From: Paraphysoderma sedebokerense | Taxonomy: Eukaryota; Blastocladiomycota; Physodermatomycetes; Physodermatales; Physodermataceae | Length of the DNA stretch: 64,000 nucleotides | Assembly (NCBI GenBank): GCA_025602915.1 | Contig: JAHLJZ010000003.1 | Span: 558,001 to 622,000, forward strand | Reading direction: 5' to 3' | Part shown: positions 1 to 12,861 of the stretch, piece by piece | Numbering within the stretch: the stretch's first letter is position 1 | How the letters are laid out: each line of letters opens with the position of its first letter | Notes under the pieces: model-generated | Seen by the model: only the letters and a program-made list of their open reading frames with translations | Told to the model about the DNA's origin: nothing | The model's database searches: none | Program-made: the position numbers and the translations under genes

Positions 1-1929
1 CTTTTTGACCCAGTGTCTCTGCAAGATTGCGGAGTCTGCAGTCTGCAGTTCAGAGGTTGAATCAGATGACCAGAGAGGTCTCTCGCTGGCTAATAAGAGT
101 GCTCAGCAATCAAGCCACGATCCTATGCAGGCAAGCCCACTCATGATATCATCAAGTCCATATCATGAAGAGGGAATGAGAGGGAATGGGGAATGAAGCA
201 CGCGGCGCGTCATTGCCTGCTCATTGGTGCTGCCTCTGTACCCAATCTGAAACCACGCCCTGTGAACACACTGTGAACACATGTGAACCAGTGAACTGCT
301 TGTTCCTTGCTTGTTCCTTCTTTGGGTGGTGTCCTGTGGAGTCCATTCTGCCCAGTGAACCACTGTGAACCACTGTGAACCAGCTGTCCAATGTCCACTG
401 GTTGTCTGCAGACGCCCCATGCCGCATGCGTTGAATTGGATTCCATTGTCCATTTATTATCTCCACACATCAGATCAGTCCCCATAGTCAACTACACATC
501 CCATCCTCCGTGACTCATCCCCCTCCTTTAATCTCTCAAACTACAACCAATATCAAGTTATTAACCGCCATCTGCGACACAACTACTAAATTAAGTCACA
601 ACGAACCAAGCTAAAATCAAAAGTCTCAAACCCACAGTCCATTCATCCATTGATCCACTGATCCACTCTACGGAACAATCAGGCAATAATGAGATCATAC
701 CCTCTATCAAGCTCAATTAACTTTCATTTTTTCAGGCAATCAGCCGCAAGCCCGAACATGTAAACACCACTTTCCTAAGTTCCTTCTCCGCCTTTACAGA
801 TTCACTTTCCAACACTTAACCTGAAAACAATCATCCACTTTACTTCTCGCCAATTATACACATTGATCCACCACGCTGAGCAATCAACAATCACATCTCA
901 TCACAAAAAAAAAAGAAAGAAAATATAACCCTTTGAGATAATCAATTAAAAGCTTCTTGCTAATACCACTTTTGAAGTCATTAAAACACCCCCCACGTTA
1001 CTGATGAAATTGAACTAGATTCTCCTCGGCCACTCCGTGGACCGCTTCCCGGCATCGCATTCATTTCAGAAACTTCTATACCGACTAATTCCTCATTCTA
1101 CCGAGCGAGTAACAATGTAACAATACATTACGAGAACTGATGTGAAACTTTTTAAGTGATTTAAGGAGTTCCCCTGGGCTCTAGGCCTCTGGAACCTCTG
1201 TGAGTCGTGTTAGCCATGGCGGTTGAGTTCCAGGTTCCAACTTCCAAGAATGTTTACACGAAATTTATATATTTATTTTTAACTAGAATGGTCCATTTTT
1301 ATTGTGTCTTTTCGTTGACTGCATTTTTCCCTTGTGGATTGTCCAATTAGGGAGTGTTTGTACACTTAAATTCAATCGGTTGCTCACTTGGTTGCCAGTC
1401 GCGACCAAGAACCAACACTAGTCACTACTTATTGCACAAGAAGCTGTAAACGATATTTAGATTTCCAAAAAAAAAACTCGCGAGGTCGATCCTGTGAATG
1501 ATAATACCCCAGGCCAATATTGTATTTCTATTTCTTTTCCTCGTTTAGAACTTTAATTATTTGGTTATGAAACATTACAAAGACAATAAAACCGCTCCAT
1601 CAACTTGTTCTTATCTCATTTTTCGTTTTCACTCTTTCCGATATGACGTTTGAGCCCAATGCCCAAGTTGTCTGTCACCACCGAATAAAATTATCTTGAT
1701 ATTTCAATATCCAACATTACAATCCTCCAGAGTTTAGATCCAGAATCTCAAAGTCCAAGGAAGTCAGGAACGCCAAAAGAATTTTCGAAAATAAGAGGCG
1801 AATCCTTGCCACCACTATTAAACATACGTGATTTCCATTGACGACTTTAATGGGGAACAAAAATCTTTATTACATGTAAATGTATAAAAAGAGATACATC
1901 ACTCTGAATGTTGATAACAGATACCTAAT
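1..1929. other. Non-coding stretch with short GTGAAC-type repeats
   Basis: No gene model can be supported here; open frames are short and overlap on both strands. Between about 260 and 385 the motif TGTGAAC(C)A recurs many times, in two clusters (about 260-297 and 353-385), with a doubled CTTGTTCCTT between them. Around 640-670 ATCCA(C/T)TGATCCA is reiterated. The rest is A/T-rich with a few homopolymer A runs (near 907 and 1468). The last part, above about 1850, is probably the 3' untranslated region of the minus-strand gene that follows. Confidence 0.5.
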
Positions 1930-3627
1930 CTATTTCTTTGCTCTAAGCGGATCTTGATTTTCGTAAACGTAGAATCCGCGTCCGACTTTTTTACCTGTGA
2001 TTTTGTAAAAAGGGATAATCAAATTAAAAAAATGTTATTCAGAGTCACAAAATAGATGAACTCGAGTGAGGTGAATGATGAAATAAAAAAGATGATATAA
2101 AAGATAGATTATCTACGTACCGACCCAACCCGCGTCAACATATTTATTCAACAAATACGCCGGTCTATATTTATCTTCTCCCAACTGAGTATGTAAAATT
2201 CTTAAAATACTTTGCACGGTATCCAATCCGATAAAATCAGCCAAAGCCAAAGGTCCCATAGGCATATTCGTTCCCAACTTCATCGTGGTATCGATGTCTT
2301 CTTTTGTACCGATATTCTCTTGTAACGCGAAAATAGCTTCGTTGATGTACGGCATGAGTAATCTGTTGGCTATAAATCCCGGAACGTCGAGTGATTTGGT
2401 GGTTGTTTTACCCATTTGGGCGGCAAGTGCGAGAGTGGTGGAAAGAGTCGATTGGGAGGTGGCTAAACCTGGAATAATTTCTACGAGTTTCATGATTGGA
2501 ACGGGATTCATAAAGTGCATTCCTATAACCTTTTTTTCACAGATAAAACATCAAATCATGGGTTCAGTATCAATAGAGTCATCACATTATAAACACCAAA
2601 AATGCTAGTTCGACTCATACCTTGTCAGGACGATTCGTGCTAGCAGCGATCTTTGTAATACTGATACTACTCGTGTTACTAGCCAGAATTGTCTCTGGTT
2701 TCGTTATTTTCGAGAGATTCGTAAACAAATCACGTTTCAATGCAGGATTCTCGGAAACGGCCTAGTCATATCCACATCCATCATACCAACATCACCATCC
2801 ATCAGTCCATCACACCGAAATAAATCAAACACCGCAACCAATTTCAAATAAAACAAACATTAGCCACCATTTAAAGAATGTATAAACTTAAACATAAATC
2901 ACAACAAATAAAGAAACCATAATTCAAACCTCAATCACGAAATCAACATCCGCAAAGTCATCCATTAACGAAGTCGTAGAAATTTTAGACACCACTTCCT
3001 GTTTCTCTTCACTCGTTAACTTGCCTTTTAACACATCCTTCTCCAACACCAAATCTATAATCACCAAACCACCAATCAAAAACCAAAACCAAAAATTCAT
3101 CAGTTCATATCACCACCATGGATCAAAATCATCCACAAATTCACGAAAACGAAAAGGCATACCGATATACTTCAACCCTTTCTCAATTTGACTTTTTTTA
3201 GCATCTAAGAGTACAACTGGAACTTTAGCATCCCTAGCAGCCACACAGGCGATACCGATCCCCATTTGTCCGGCTCCGATGATCCCGATTTTGGAAACTA
3301 GGGAGATAGACTATATCATTTTTTAGTGTTATTAAACACCAGGATGTTGTTGGGTTTGTGGACAGTGGTTAGTTTTGTTTGTGTGTACGAATATAGGGTT
3401 CAGTTTGTGGACGGAAAACGGGACAAGGGGGATAAAAGTTAGTTTTACAGTCACCGCGAAGGATATTCAATAACCACATTTTGTTGCAGGTGAGAATAGA
3501 ATCATATAAGTAAACAATGATCATAAAACGAAGAGTAAGAATATAAACAAAATTAGATTGTTGATAATCGTACCCTGGAGAGAAACGGTCTATTGAATTG
3601 GGCCGACAATCGTCCGAGAGTAAACAT
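1930..3627 (-). CDS. Mitochondrial 3-hydroxyacyl-CoA dehydrogenase (HADH type)
   Basis: Oxidises (S)-3-hydroxyacyl-CoA to 3-ketoacyl-CoA with NAD+ in beta-oxidation and butanoate metabolism. About six exons give roughly 310 residues, the normal family size. The start at 3627 gives MFTLGRLSAQFNRPFLSR, an Arg/Ser-rich presequence typical of mitochondrial import. The second exon has the Rossmann motif GIIGAGQMGIGIA. A later exon carries SNTSSISIT and then GMHFMNPVPIMKLVEI, which holds the catalytic His and Glu of the family. The C-terminal dimer domain follows with PGFIANRLLMPYINEA and GPLALADFIGLDT. The last exon encodes VGRGFYVY, the usual family ending, and stops at 1930. Introns are GT-AG. 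The gene lies downstream of a CoA-transferase on the same strand, 375 bases apart, so it has its own promoter. A bacterial-style 3-hydroxybutyryl-CoA dehydrogenase name would also fit; the fold and reaction are secure. Confidence 0.9.
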
Positions 3628-4002
3628 GGTGTTGATAAGGCAATTTCAATAATAAAGTATACTATAAAAGTCGTCGAGGGAACGGTGTGATAAATGTAAT
3701 TTAGGTGGGGGTTTATGTTTTTTAAGGGTTATCTATGGACTTCAAGATAAAGTGTCTGACTAAAATTAAATACGGTTCCTCGATTCCGAATTTCCGCGTC
3801 AACGAACCGGAGCAGAAGTTCCATTATGGAGAAAACCAAATCTAGTTTTACTTGCGGTTTTTATTCAAACATTATTACGGTTTACAGTATTACACTCAAA
3901 AAGTATGTAACGTAATAATACAGACAAAACGGTGCTTTATCAGCGGGAATTTATACAATTCTGAATATGGGTCTCTGTCTTGCTTTGAGTGAATCAGTGA
4001 TT
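3628..4002. other. Intergenic, promoter of HADH and 3' end of CoA-transferase gene
   Basis: A/T-rich spacer between two minus-strand genes. No recognisable binding site or further gene is seen. Confidence 0.4.
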
Positions 4003-6005
4003 CTAAAACAACCAACTTTGGATACCGAATCGATCAAAACAGTCTTTCTCCAAGTGCTCTCTATGATCAGGATGCGCGATATCAATCAGGGCTTTAGCTC
4101 TCTGTTGTAAATTCTTGCCAAATAAATATGCTACGCCGTATTCAGTCACGACGTAGTGAATGTGGGATCGGGTCGTTACAACACCTGCAAAAAGATAAAA
4201 CAACGTGAGCAAAATAGCGAAACTACAGGGATTTAATGAAAGAAAGGAGAAAGGACTACGAACCGGCGCCAGTTTTCAGGGCAGACACGATTCTCGATTC
4301 GCCGTTTTTGGTGGTGGAGGGGATAGCAATGATCGGAACTCCGCCTCTACTGATCGCTGCACCTCTTTCAAAGTCAACTTGGCCACCAACACCTGTAGTA
4401 ATATTGAATGCAATGTCGTTGGTTTAAGAACAAATTGGGAGTTTGAATTTAAATAAAAGCGGTGGTTACCTGAAATCATAGCTTTACCGATGGAATCAGC
4501 GCACACTTGCCCAGTGATGTCTATTTAGACAATAATTTACAAGTTAATATTGGGGTAACGTCGAGTAAAAGGAAATAACTTGTAAGCACCAATTTCAACG
4601 GCAGAGTTAACCGACACCACTTTCGGGTTGGATCCGATTGTCACGGGATTATTCGTCTGAAAACGACAAAAGGCGAACTGTCAGTCGTCTTCGAATTTAT
4701 AGAACTGAGAAACACTATTGATACACTTACAATTGATGCATCTTGGAAGTAAACTTCAGGGTTGTCGTTAACGAAATCTATAGAAAAGCAAGTAAAGTAG
4801 AAATAGTGAGAAATTACAGATAATATCTCCACGATGATAAGAATAGAGCTATGAGCCGTACCATATAATCTTTGTGAGCCCATAACAAAAGACGTCACAA
4901 TCTTTCCAGGAAGATACTTCTTCTTTGTATTATTGACTACCCCACTCTGCACCAACGGAATCACACCTTCCTGAAACATTTCAGTATGTATACCCAAATC
5001 CTTATGATTATTCAAACATCCTAAAATTGCGTTCGGGATGTTACCGATACCCATTTGCAAAGTAGATCCGTCTCTAACGAGGGAAGCGATATGACGCCCG
5101 ATCGCGAGATCAACATCACGGAGCGGAGCCTCGCTAGTTGTGGGAAGGGGTGTATCAGATTCGACAATATAATCGAGACAAGAAATGTGAATGAAGGAGT
5201 CGCCGTGAGTTCTAAATGGATTTGTTGATCAAGAGTGTTAGAATTGCTTTTTGTTCCGTGGATAAGAGGAGAGATAATAAAAGTCGTGCGGTTACCTCGG
5301 CACATTAGGATTGATCTGTGCAATAATAGTTTTCGAAGTTTCAGCAGCGGGTAAAGATGTTGCCACTTCCGTTCCTATTTTATTCGTAGAAATAACACAA
5401 AGAGAACGGCAAGGGGTTAATTTGTAGGTCGAAGTTAAGAATGAACTTTTCAGAACCCAAAGATTGTTCAAATTTCTTCACAAACTCATTCAAAAATGAA
5501 AAAGATCATAGATCAACGAACCTAATGAACAAAACCCATGTTTATCCGGTACACTGACATTCAACAAAGAAACATCGGGCGTCACCAGTCCATGTCGCAT
5601 TAATCTCGGCACATCACTCAAAAACACAGGAATATAGCTAGATTTTCCAGCTTTGACATTACTCCTTTCATTGGCACCGATAAAAAAATTATTTGTTCTA
5701 AATACATTGGTTAAATCACCAGTCATGCAAGGATTGACTCCTTCTAAATGCAGATGACAGAATTCTATTGATTGTAAATCCGACGAAGGCGATTTGGCCC
5801 TTTCAGCGAGGGCAGAGAGTAAATCGGTGGGGACAGAGCTCACGCCATGGACGTAAACTCTGGAAGTGGGGGGAATGACGGAGACTGCTTCGAGAGCGGA
5901 GACAACTTGAGGTTGTTTACCGTTCCGGCTCAACAGGCCTCTGGTTTTAGAAGCCAATGTTCTGGTGGCAGTTAGGATAGGGGATCGCAAGAGTTGTGGT
6001 GACAT
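4003..6005 (-). CDS. 4-hydroxybutyrate / acetyl-CoA CoA-transferase, mitochondrial
   Basis: A CoA-transferase of the acetyl-CoA hydrolase/4-hydroxybutyrate CoA-transferase family. It would move CoA between acetyl-CoA and small hydroxy acids in mitochondria. At least seven exons give roughly 470 residues. I chose the ATG at 6005, giving MSPQLLRSPILTATRTLASK, a clear presequence; an upstream in-frame ATG at 6065 adds 20 hydrophobic residues that look like leader DNA. N-terminal domain: VYVHGVSSVPTDLLSALAER, then CHLHLEGVNPCM and FFIGANER. The middle has THGDSFIHIS and LQMGIGNIPNAIL. The C-terminal domain has PKVVSVNSAVEIGA, GQVDFERGA, IIAIPSTTKNGESRIV and HYVVTEYGVAYLFGKNL, all typical of the family. 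The C-terminus is short after the last helix. The family is certain; the preferred acid is inferred from resemblance to the animal-type enzyme. Confidence 0.87.
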
Positions 6006-6580
6006 TGGGGTATAACTGAAAAGGTAATGAATGAAGAGTGAAGAAGGGAAGTATTGAAAAAACAAAGAGTAGAATCGCTACTTTTATCTTCAGTTTTTGA
6101 AGGTCAAATTCACAATGTTGTGCAACGCCCGAATACGCACGCCTCGAGCTTATTCTGTCTCAGCTTGACTCATCCTGTGCAAATGATGCGGATCACAGTA
6201 TCGCCCGGATATGGTATAGGTATACTATGGTGGCTTTTGAGAGCATTTATGAATCATACAAAGTAAATTTATTCTCATTGCTGCAACATTGTTGCCATCT
6301 CTGCAATCGCCAAAACTTGGCTCAACGGTTTCCTTCTGTCCAATGGTTTAATTTTATCTATCCAGCCATCCTCCTTCTCCCACCGTACACTGGTGCATTC
6401 ATTTGTCAATATACAAGAAGAACCACTTAAGCTCAAATTTGACGTTCGAAAATTTGTTCGCAAACAAATACTTAAAGAAAGTAGGAAGAATAATATTAAC
6501 GAAGATAATAAAAATAGCAATAAATGTAATAGCCGGGCATTGACTCTTCCATTTGCAAAGCACACCCACGTCTTTAATTC
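6006..6580. other. Intergenic; no gene seen
   Basis: Upstream of the CoA-transferase and downstream of the Zn2Cys6 gene, both minus strand. Open frames here are short and overlapping and lack splice or codon support. Confidence 0.4.
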
Positions 6581-9223
6581 TCAACCGCCAGTTCCACCAT
6601 AATATCCATGACCATGACCATTGACCTGTGTATGTAGGCCAACTTTAACTCCAGCATTCATGTCCGTACCGACACTCTGCAAGTCGTCGTACCAAATCTG
6701 CTGTAATTGGTTGAGTTGATCCTGAATGGCATCGATATCATCCTGAATCACCCACATTCCAGTCTGAAAATGTTTCATTGCTTCTTTGAACCAACCAATT
6801 ACGGTTTCTAAATCTGGAATGTCGTTGCAATTTGATGAATTTTGAGCGGACGATGAATTTGAAGTTGTTCCGGAGGTCGAATACGATGAGGGTACGGAGT
6901 AGGGTGTAGAGGCAGAAGAGTGTGAATTGATGAAGGAAGAATTTTGGAAATCGGGACTGATAGGTGAAATCATGGTCGAACTAACAGCACCGACATTCAG
7001 TTTTTTCCTGTACTTTCCGCTTCTAACGAACGATAATGCGGCACCAATAGCGATGCGGATGATATAAGTTGAAAACGGTATCTTCGTGCTGTGACTTGTC
7101 ATCATCGTCATAATTTTGACTGCGCACCATCGAGCTTTCAAGTCCGATTCCAAATAACATTGCAGAATCAAAAATATCCAATTCGTGGAAATCCAAAAGT
7201 TATTGACTAATGATTTATCGAACATTGGAAGATAATCTAAGGATGCTTCCGAATCCATCACGAATCGTTGCGGCGGTTTAAAGGTTTCAGCAAAATTTCG
7301 GAATTCACAAAGCAACGATAATCGAGTATCTCGTAAAGATTGCGGCATGTTTAGACCCAGGTCAGATAAAACTTCCTCTGAAGTTTCCTCTTCCTGCGAG
7401 GTTGAAGTGGCGTCTCTCATCCATATCGACATTCGTGACAGTAAAGTCGTAACGCGAACATATGACCGTAGTAGAATCTTTGGATGAAAGTGAGCGAGAA
7501 GGATAGGGCTAGAAGTCGGAATATCATTCTCAAAGTTGGGATAGCGAGGGAAGGGTTTGACGTTGTCAATCACAACGAGAGGTGCCTTGTTTTCCATTAT
7601 CGACCCAGTTCTATCAGTTGTAAACAATGCCCAAAATAGTCTGGACAATAATTCTTCTTCTAACTCCGCTCCGAGAGCGGATTGTTCGGTCTTAATTGAT
7701 GACGACGAGCCGCTATCAGCAGTCACTTCTTTTTTTTTACTGCCGCCGCTCAAAGATGAAGACGAAGCGCTATTCATACTCAACTTTGACATTGCTGCCA
7801 TAGCTTGTCGGTAGGACCATATCTTACAGAACAAATGAAACGACATTTGATGAAACAACCAACTTTGACTGTGTTCCGCTCTCATCCAATACTGCATAGA
7901 TAACAATGATAGTGCCATTGCAGCAAATATATCTCTACTCGATGAATCTTCGGTGGGAGAATCCGTAGTGGTCGGCGATTTGGCACCGCTGACAAACGGC
8001 AAGACTAATTCTTCCGCCTTTATGGTCAACCAATGACAGGTTGGTGTCACTTGCTTCCCGCCATTAACGACAGATTCGTATAAGGAGCCTAAGGCGACAA
8101 GTGAATAAAAGAAAAAGTCCGGTATTCGTTTTTCGGCGTAAAGTTTGTAAAATGTAGGTTTGTCAATGACTGGAATCATCTGATACCATTGTTCATGATA
8201 CCACTCAACATATTGAGTCAGAGCTTCGGGAGTAACGTTAATGTTGGCATACAACTCTTGGTCAGAGAGGATTGATAATGCTTTGTTGGTTTTAGCGGGT
8301 GCATTGACAAGCGGAATTTGCTCGATGTCGGGGTTGTGAGAATGCACATCAACTGGAGTGGGCGGTGCCATCGCTCTTTGAGTACTTTGAGCATCATGCA
8401 CTGGTCTTCGAGATTGGTTGCTGTTGTTGTTATAGGGCAGGCTCAACGGAAGCGATAATATGGGAGGAGCCGAGGTCGTTGTCGATGGGAGATATGATTG
8501 CATCACGCCGTTCCCACCACTTACATGCGGTACAAACGTTGAAACAGGATAATTAGGCGATAGATGTCCCTGGGGTATCAGCGGATTTAGTGAAGACAAA
8601 GTATTCTGTGTGATAAAGTTGGGACCGGATGGAGGCCCCGCATTGCCAGAATGGGTATAAAACATGAACTCTGGAGGCAACGTCGAGGAAGAAATGTCAC
8701 CGGCATTTTGTGACTGGATTTCATTTATATCTGCACCCAGTAAATGATAATCTGAAACGGCTTGAAATTCGGTACTAAGGGAAGTCTGCGGAATGCTGTT
8801 CGGGTTGACACTTAACCCGGATGCACTATTGGTGAAATCGAACAAAGCTGGATTGAAAAGGGGGTTTTGCATATGCAAATTTGGCACTCCTCCTGTCGCA
8901 GTCGTAAAACTTGAAGGCATAAACGAAACTGGGCTAGGGAGAGACGATGAATCCCCATCCTGTTCTTCACCATCACTATCATCAGCGTAGCGTCTTTTCT
9001 TTTGTGGTCCTCTTTTCCTTTCCTGTATACAAGGGTAGACTGTCAGAGTCTAGAGTGTCTGTTTCTAAATATTAGCGATATCAACACATACCAAAGCATA
9101 GGAACAACTGTCGCCTTCACCGAGTCTCACACAGCGGGAACAAGGAGTTTGTCCATCACAGCGTTTCTTTCTCCGTTGACACGGCTGACAGCTTTTACTC
9201 AGCTTTGCGGTGAGGGTAGACAT
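6581..9223 (-). CDS. Zn2Cys6 fungal transcription factor
   Basis: A nuclear DNA-binding regulator of about 857 residues in two exons, with an intron at about 9024-9099. Exon 1 encodes MSTLTAKLSKSCQPC and onward: six cysteines in the pattern C-x2-C-x6-C-x5-C-x2-C-x8-C (residues 12-41) form the binuclear zinc cluster, and a basic stretch ERKRGPQKKRR follows. A long Ser/Pro/Asn-rich linker comes next. The fungal-specific regulatory domain begins near residue 310 (YVEWYHEQWYQMIPVIDKPTFYKLY) and includes the RLFWALFTTDR block. The C-terminus (residues after about 740) is Ser/Gly-rich, and just before the end a Gln-rich helix (DDIDAIQDQLNQLQQIW) is followed by a His/Gly tail. The layout resembles xylanase-regulator-type activators, but the target genes cannot be told. 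It is transcribed away from a 0.4-kb spacer. Confidence 0.9.
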
Positions 9224-9645
9224 AGCGGGGGGAGGGGATAGTCAGAGGCAAGATGGGGGGATCAGAGAGGGATGCAGGGATGCATAGAGGGTGATAGTTC
9301 AAATAAGACTAAATAAGTTGGCCTCTGTGTCGTCAAAGTGGGTAATGGGCGTGGACCTCATTTAAACAGTCAGCCACTCGGTTCCCTGTCACCCATCCTC
9401 CCTCCAGCCTCGCATCGCACAATACACCACCACAATCTACACTGCAATAACCTAAATCTCTGTCTCAATAAACTCTATCTCCGCCCTCTTATGTGATCGC
9501 TTCTTGTGCTTAACTCTACTGCTATTGACCGCCGTCTCTCCGACGCATAACTACCCTTTCCCCGCTCCGCAGTAAGCATAATAGGCATCTCCTCAATGGT
9601 TTTCAGTTACCGTTCCAATAAGGACATCTAAGCTTCCACTTTTTA
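9224..9645. other. Intergenic, promoter side of the Zn2Cys6 gene
   Basis: Relatively C/T-rich spacer (about 9380-9560) with no supported gene. It should hold the promoter and leader of the regulator and the 3' end of the DHHC gene. Confidence 0.4.
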
Positions 9646-11968
9646 TTATCCCTCGGTTTTCAGTAAGCCCAGCGGGACATCATCGTCATTAAATCCATCT
9701 CCATTCGGTCCCTTAACCTTTGTTGCGCCATCTACACTGACACCACCTTGGACATGGACCCCTGACCTATCAATTCCCTTGCGCGCTTTCCTCTTCAATT
9801 GGGCTTCCCCCAAGGACTTGTAATAATTCCTGTACTCTTCTTCGCTTGGAATTTGCTGTCCGCCTTCCCCACCAAGATTTGAACTACCGCTAATATTAAC
9901 TCCAAATTGCTCTCTTATCACTTCCTTCTCGCGTTCAGAGACTTCCTCTTCATCGACATATTCTATTGTCCAATCACTGTCATTTCCGTCATAATCTTCT
10001 TCGTCCCCATTTCTTTCATAGTATCCAACTTCACCGTTGTCTTCTCCAAAGACACCAAACTGCCTTTGATTCTTTCCTTCCATGATCATTTGGTTATGGT
10101 ATTCCTGAGATTGTTGCAGAATTTCCGATCTCTCAATAGGGGATATCATTCTGACTTCAAGTCCCTCAGAACCACGTCTAAAATGGTGTGTTCGTGACGC
10201 AGAATATTCGGCCCCAGACGAATAGGCATTGGAGTAGGGAGGTGACTCCATGTATGGTTCGCACGAGTCCGTCGAATCGTCCAGGAGCGGGTTCACATCT
10301 GAAGAGAGCAGCCATAGACAAAGTAAGCCAGAGAAGAAAGTGCACAGAAAAGAATGCGGATACGTTAATATAGTTAATCATTCGAACAGAAAAAACAAGA
10401 GTCAAAAAGAAAGAATGTTTAAGATAAATTTATTAACAGGAATAAATAAAGAATTGACGTTAAGCTTTCTATTATCCGGATACCAGTTGCTACACTGCAT
10501 CTCCTTCCACAATATTTTCATCCCATTCATCGTCATCATTTTGCCTAGTGCCTAAATTCAATAATCCAAGATATTCACCTTCACCTTTATTCTTTACTGG
10601 AAAGAACATGCCGCCTGGTGGCATCGGAACGGGTAGCAACCAAAGATGAGGCTTTGGCCCGAGGACAGAAGAAATGTTGTGAACATAGCCGAGATGGTAT
10701 GGGTATTTGAGCTGAGGTTCGAGTCGTAGTATGGACGATACATTTTACACAACATACACATACGTAATAAAAGATTATGTGTTAATGCGGAGAATACGAA
10801 AGTGCATAAAATGATTTGCACTGAACGATAGATAATGGAATCGGACAAACCTGACTTATCCTTCCTCTCTGCGCCAATTTTGCTGCTTTATCTTTCTCCA
10901 TCGACTCAATCGTGGTAGTATTTGTAAATAAATAATAAAAGTGGTAGATACTTAATCCCCCAACTGATAACAACACTGGTACAGCGAGGACCAGGTTGAG
11001 AACAATCATAGTAAGCTCAACGAGAGATTCGCGAACATAGTACTAGTTATCAACGAATAAATATCGCCAGTAATAATTGCATTGCAAGTATAGCAGGAGA
11101 AGAAAAGGTTAACGTCAAAAGAAATGAAAATAAAATTCAGATACTACGAGAAACTAACCCAAGTATAGTATGAATCTCCCCACACCTGACTTAGCCGACT
11201 TGCCAGCAACGTAATACAAATTAAACAAGATATATCAACATAGAACAGAAACCGTATAAAATATCCTTGATTGTAGTAGCCTACACAATTATTGACCCAA
11301 GGACCTAACAGACACATTGGATTCATATGTTAACCTTGAAAACTTCGCTTCCGTAAAGTCATTCGGTTAAAAGGGATAAATAGGCGATATACACACAATG
11401 ATGGTCCATTTTCAATACGCATCTAATATTTGAAACACACAACGCAGAATGTCAGTTTTAAAATGCAAAAGGAAGAAAGAAGAGATAAAGAGAGATTGCC
11501 GTACCTTTCACATTGGCTGCAATGATGTGATCTAGGAGGTTTATACACATTACAAGTTCTACAGAACCTCGGCTGATTAGACGACTTTTTTAATTCAATG
11601 ACCGAATTCTCTGTCGGATTGTTAGGTGGTTCCTACAACATATGTAAAGTGTTCAAGAAAGCAGAGGCTAAATATTAGTCATGTCGCTTTACTCCAGCTG
11701 CGCATTTTGTATTGAATGTGAAATGAAAACTAACCCAATTTTTAGGAACACCGCCAGGATCAGTTCTACAAGCTTTCCAATAATTAATCCATATCATTAG
11801 CACGCAGAAATTGAATATTGCTAGCGTCAATATAGAGCTAAAGTGTGAGATGGTCGCAGTGGCGATGAACCATGGTATTATAACGAAGAATTGAGAACTG
11901 AGAGGGATAAATGTGATGAGGAAGGTCGTGAGAATGACAAAGACGACATTGCAATTACATGTTCTCAT
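9646..11968 (-). CDS. DHHC palmitoyltransferase, Pfa4-like
   Basis: Attaches palmitate to cysteines of membrane proteins, probably in the endoplasmic reticulum or Golgi. Exon 1 (start 11968) has two membrane helices (VVFVILTTFLITFIPLSS and ILTLAIFNFCVLMIWINYW) and the DPGGVP motif. The zinc-binding domain reads FCRTCNVYKPPRSHHCSQCE, then RCVLKMDHHCPWVNNCVG. An intron splits the codon of the catalytic cysteine in DHHC. Two more helices follow (about 11320-11200 and 11030-10930), then NTTTIESMEKDKAA, the TTxE motif. The next exon has YPYHLGYVHNISSVLGP and LWLLPVPMPPGGMFFPV, which points to Pfa4. Reading straight on gives a stop at 10490. Splicing at a G/GTGAAG donor near 10593 to the CAG at 10299 joins, in frame, an acidic 216-residue exon ending at 9646, because the downstream open frame has no ATG of its own. 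I prefer the longer form. Confidence 0.82.
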
Positions 11969-12861
11969 GGTTTATGGATGTGCTGTCTTTGTCGATAAAT
12001 ACTGAATTCGATGTTCGCTTTGGATATTACGTGGTTTTGGGTCTTGGGGAACATTTTATTTTTGACGCTCGAGGCGACGAAATGATGGCCCCACTTCACT
12101 CACAATCATTTCATGACATAAAAATAATGGCGAACTGTCATCATAAGGGATAATTCAAGTATTTGAATTTTTGATCAATCAAAATTTCTTTTCATTGCAA
12201 CTTGGAAAGTTATTAGTTTTTCCTGGTTTGGTTTACCCTCGTCGCCAGAATCGGGGACGTGAGAAACTTTATGATCGTGATTATGTCGAAGATAATTCTC
12301 CTTCATTTAGAATCCATACTGGATAATGTTTTTCATAGTCGCTTTTCCGTATTAAAACTGACTAAAGTTTGATTGCGCCATTGGAACATTCATAAATGGG
12401 ATCAACGCGCCCGTCAACCTTTAAATTCCGAGAAAACAACGAGGGCACCAACATTGAAATGTTATCTGATAGTGAATTTGTCAAAATAAAACGAGAATTT
12501 TAATTTACCCTCATTTATATTTAAAATATATGCCAGTAGTTGGGTGGACTTGAGTCATCGGTTCAAAGGCCGATCCCCTCAGTCTCTTTTCCAGAGCAGC
12601 AGCAATTTATCAACTAAGAAAAAGTGAATCTCCGTAGTCAATATTAAAAGATGCTCGCTTCTTTTTAAATGAATATCTATCTATGATGCTTGCATAACAG
12701 CACAGATGCCCTTGGACTTCGCTATCTTGTCGTTGGCGCGGGGAGAATTTTAAGCAAGTTTCGTTTGAAGCGCCAGTCGAGATTGCTCGTTTATTAAAGC
12801 ATCCTTCCATCCGAAATTCCAACTTATATTCCGAGACAACGAACTACATATAGACTATTCA
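11969..12861. other. Divergent intergenic region
   Basis: Shared upstream region of the palmitoyltransferase (minus) and the FHA gene (plus), about 0.9 kb. It is A/T-rich with a small hairpin at about 12556-12575 (ATCGG/CCGAT arms). I see no gene or clear operator. Confidence 0.4.

Noticed and set aside
163-491. Overlapping minus-strand open frames of 81-96 codons
   Set aside because: They follow from the short repeats of this region, overlap in all frames, and show no family resemblance or splice context.
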